From Deltaproteobacteria bacterium (GTDB lineage: Bacteria > Desulfobacterota > GWC2-55-46 > JADFVP01), in the NCBI GenBank assembly GCA_024275045.1, contig JAJRZX010000153.1, positions 1 to 53,127 of the forward strand: 53,127 nt of DNA, in the 5' to 3' direction. Every line of letters begins with the position of its first letter. Position 1 is the first letter of the stretch. A program made the position numbers and the translations under genes. Under the pieces are notes generated by a model. It had not been told where the DNA came from and made no database searches. It was given only the letters and a program-made list of their open reading frames with translations. Below, one piece after another: positions 51,888 through 53,127 of the stretch.

Positions 51888-52880
51888 TTAATCATGGCAG
51901 GAGCCTTTGGGTCTAAGCCCCAGGTCAGTTATCATCTTAAGATCTTTATCCGCATCCCTTCCCGGCGTTGTGAGGTAGTCGCCTATCATCATGCCGTTAG
52001 CCCCTGCCGAAAATATTAGCGCCTGCAAATCCCGCAGGTTAATGTCACGTCCCCCGCAGACCACGATGTCCTTATCAGGCATAATAAGGCGCAGGAGCGC
52101 GATAATCATAAGGCATTCCCGGGGTGTAAGATTTTTGGCGTGCTCAAGGGGAGTGCCGGGACGTGGGTTAAGAAAATTAACGGGTATGGAGTCTACGTCA
52201 AGCTCTTGTAATGTAAGGGCAAGCTCCACGCGATGGGCCCAGGACTCGCCGAGGCCGAAAATTCCGCCTGAGCATACGTAAAGCCCAAGCTCCTTTGCAG
52301 TGCGCACGGCGGCAACATCATCGTCGTACTCATGGGTGGTGCATATATTGGGGAAAAAACTACGTGATGTCTCAAGGTTATGATGAAAGGACTCAAGGCC
52401 CGCGTCTTTAAGGCGCTTCAGGGTCTCGCGTCCCGTCATGCCGATGGAGGCGCAGCGCTCCATGTTTGAGGCCTCGCGCATGCCTGATAGAATTTCCTCA
52501 AGGCGTGAGACATCGCTCTCTTTTTCTATCTTTGTTCCGCTGGTTACAATGGAGAACTCGCGTGCCCCGCGAGCCTCGGCGGTAAGGGCGGCCTTTATCA
52601 CGGTATCGGGACCGGCAAGGGCAAAGGTCTCAACATCGGTATTGTACTTAACGGATTGGGAGCAGAATGAGCAGTCCTCGGCGCATAGACCGCTCTTGGC
52701 GTTCACTATGGAGCAGAGGTTGACCTCCGTGCCCTTGAATTTTCTACGAACTTTATCGGTAATGGAGAGAATCTCGTAGAGGTTATCCTTGTATGATGCC
52801 GTAAGGGCCAGAGCCTCTTTTTCGGTGATTCCCTCGCATGAAAGCCCCTTTTCAAGAACCGTCTTTAGTAAAGCTCTCAT
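51888..52880 (-). CDS. bioB: Biotin synthase
   Basis: BioB is a radical-SAM enzyme that inserts sulphur into dethiobiotin. From ATG 52880 it has 330 residues. It has the 4Fe-4S motif GLCAEDCSFCSQS, YNTDVETFALA, IVTSGTKIEKE, HNLETSRSFFPNICTTHEYDD and FLNPRPGTPLE. The 2Fe-2S ligand Arg lies in the usual C-terminal region. The longer frame from 52961 starts inside the promoter and operator and is unlikely. It is the first gene of bioB-F-H-C-A-D. Confidence 0.95.
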   Translation of the reverse strand: MRALLKTVLEKGLSCEGITEKEALALTASYKDNLYEILSITDKVRRKFKGTEVNLCSIVNAKSGLCAEDCSFCSQSVKYNTDVETFALAGPDTVIKAALTAEARGAREFSIVTSGTKIEKESDVSRLEEILSGMREASNMERCASIGMTGRETLKRLKDAGLESFHHNLETSRSFFPNICTTHEYDDDVAAVRTAKELGLYVCSGGIFGLGESWAHRVELALTLQELDVDSIPVNFLNPRPGTPLEHAKNLTPRECLMIIALLRLIMPDKDIVVCGGRDINLRDLQALIFSAGANGMMIGDYLTTPGRDADKDLKMITDLGLRPKGSCHD

Positions 52881-52918
52881 ATAACAAAACCTCACTTTAT
52901 GGAATTTTTTTAAGATTA

Positions 52919-52948
52919 AAAATAACATGAGAGCAGGGGTATTGTCAA
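52919..52948 (-). promoter_or_regulatory. Promoter of the biotin operon
   Basis: On the minus strand a perfect TTGACA (52948-52943) and, after 18 nt, TATTTT (52924-52919). The -35 element is embedded in one half of the BirA operator. Confidence 0.55.
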
Positions 52949-52975
52949 CCTGCGCCGCCACATCAGGTTAACAAT
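52941..52975. promoter_or_regulatory. BirA (biotin repressor) operator
   Basis: ATTGTCAACC (52941-52950), a 15-bp spacer and GGTTAACAAT (52966-52975) form an inverted repeat with one mismatch. It closely matches the known BirA box TTGTNAACC-N14/15-GGTTNACAA. It overlaps the -35 element of the bioB promoter, so biotin-loaded BirA should repress the whole operon. The birA gene is outside the window. Confidence 0.85.
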
Positions 52976-53127
52976 GGATCTTTGGGAATAGGTGCGCCGC
53001 GCCTCCTCACAGTGTCACATTGACCCTATTCACCAAAGATGTTAGATTTGTATAATTCGTGATCTTATCAGGATAAAATTGATTATTTATAAAATTAAGG
53101 GCTCTTCAATACCAGATGGTTTCACCG
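52976..53127 (+). other. Right edge: no gene seen; possible promoter reading out
   Basis: A perfect TATAAT at 53051-53056, with a poor TTCACC 16 nt before it, may start a plus-strand transcript leaving the window. No coding frame begins before the end. Confidence 0.25.

Overview
The window is a 53 kb stretch of ordinary bacterial chromosome at roughly 50% G+C. It has no plasmid, phage or insertion-sequence genes. An LptD outer-membrane lipopolysaccharide transporter shows the organism is Gram-negative. The block trpE-trpG-trpD-trpC-trpF-trpB-trpA-accD-folC, the triheme c7-type cytochrome, the B12-dependent ribonucleotide reductase and RNase J together suggest a Deltaproteobacteria/Desulfobacterota-like lineage. 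That placement is an inference from gene order and content. About 45 genes can be supported.

Layout. 0.3-3.5 kb: ssb (split by an in-frame TAG), a PlsC acyltransferase and RNase J. 3.8-7.5 kb: a triheme cytochrome, then a quorum-sensing cassette of an autoinducer-domain-only LuxR protein, a full LuxR regulator and a convergent LuxI-type acyl-homoserine-lactone synthase. Two lux-box-like sites lie between luxI and radC. 7.5-13.9 kb: a hybrid histidine kinase, hflK-hflC, an HD-GYP phosphodiesterase split by an in-frame TAG, and queF. 14-26 kb: two tandem TMTC-like membrane TPR proteins, a class II glutamine amidotransferase, a DUF255 protein, a DJ-1 protein, and a Kef antiporter/UvrD-like helicase/CDF/lipid kinase cluster. 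26.5-31.6 kb: a cupin, nrdJ with an NrdR-type operator and a structured leader, a zinc-ribbon protein, and queD-folE2. 31.8-44.4 kb (minus strand): the trp-accD-folC-lptD-response-regulator series. 44.6-46.6 kb: aconitase. 46.6-52.9 kb (minus strand): a complete biotin operon bioB-F-H-C-A-D behind a BirA-type operator.

How the genes work together. The trp and bio clusters are full pathways. FolE2, QueD and QueF are three steps of queuosine precursor synthesis. NrdJ carries its own predicted repressor site. The LuxI/LuxR genes form a self-contained signalling unit; its HTH-less LuxR paralogue could act as a decoy or modulator, and the best-spaced lux-box promoter points towards radC.

Three things stand out beyond the gene list. 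(1) A dispersed repeat family: six identical 30-bp perfect hairpins, each abutting a stop or start codon, always with a 72-83 bp tail module pointing away from the gene. (2) Two genes (ssb and the HD-GYP gene) are cut by an in-frame TAG exactly at a domain boundary, although TAG also ends seven genes normally. (3) The quorum-sensing cassette. All functional statements come from reading the sequence and from family knowledge; nothing was searched or computed.
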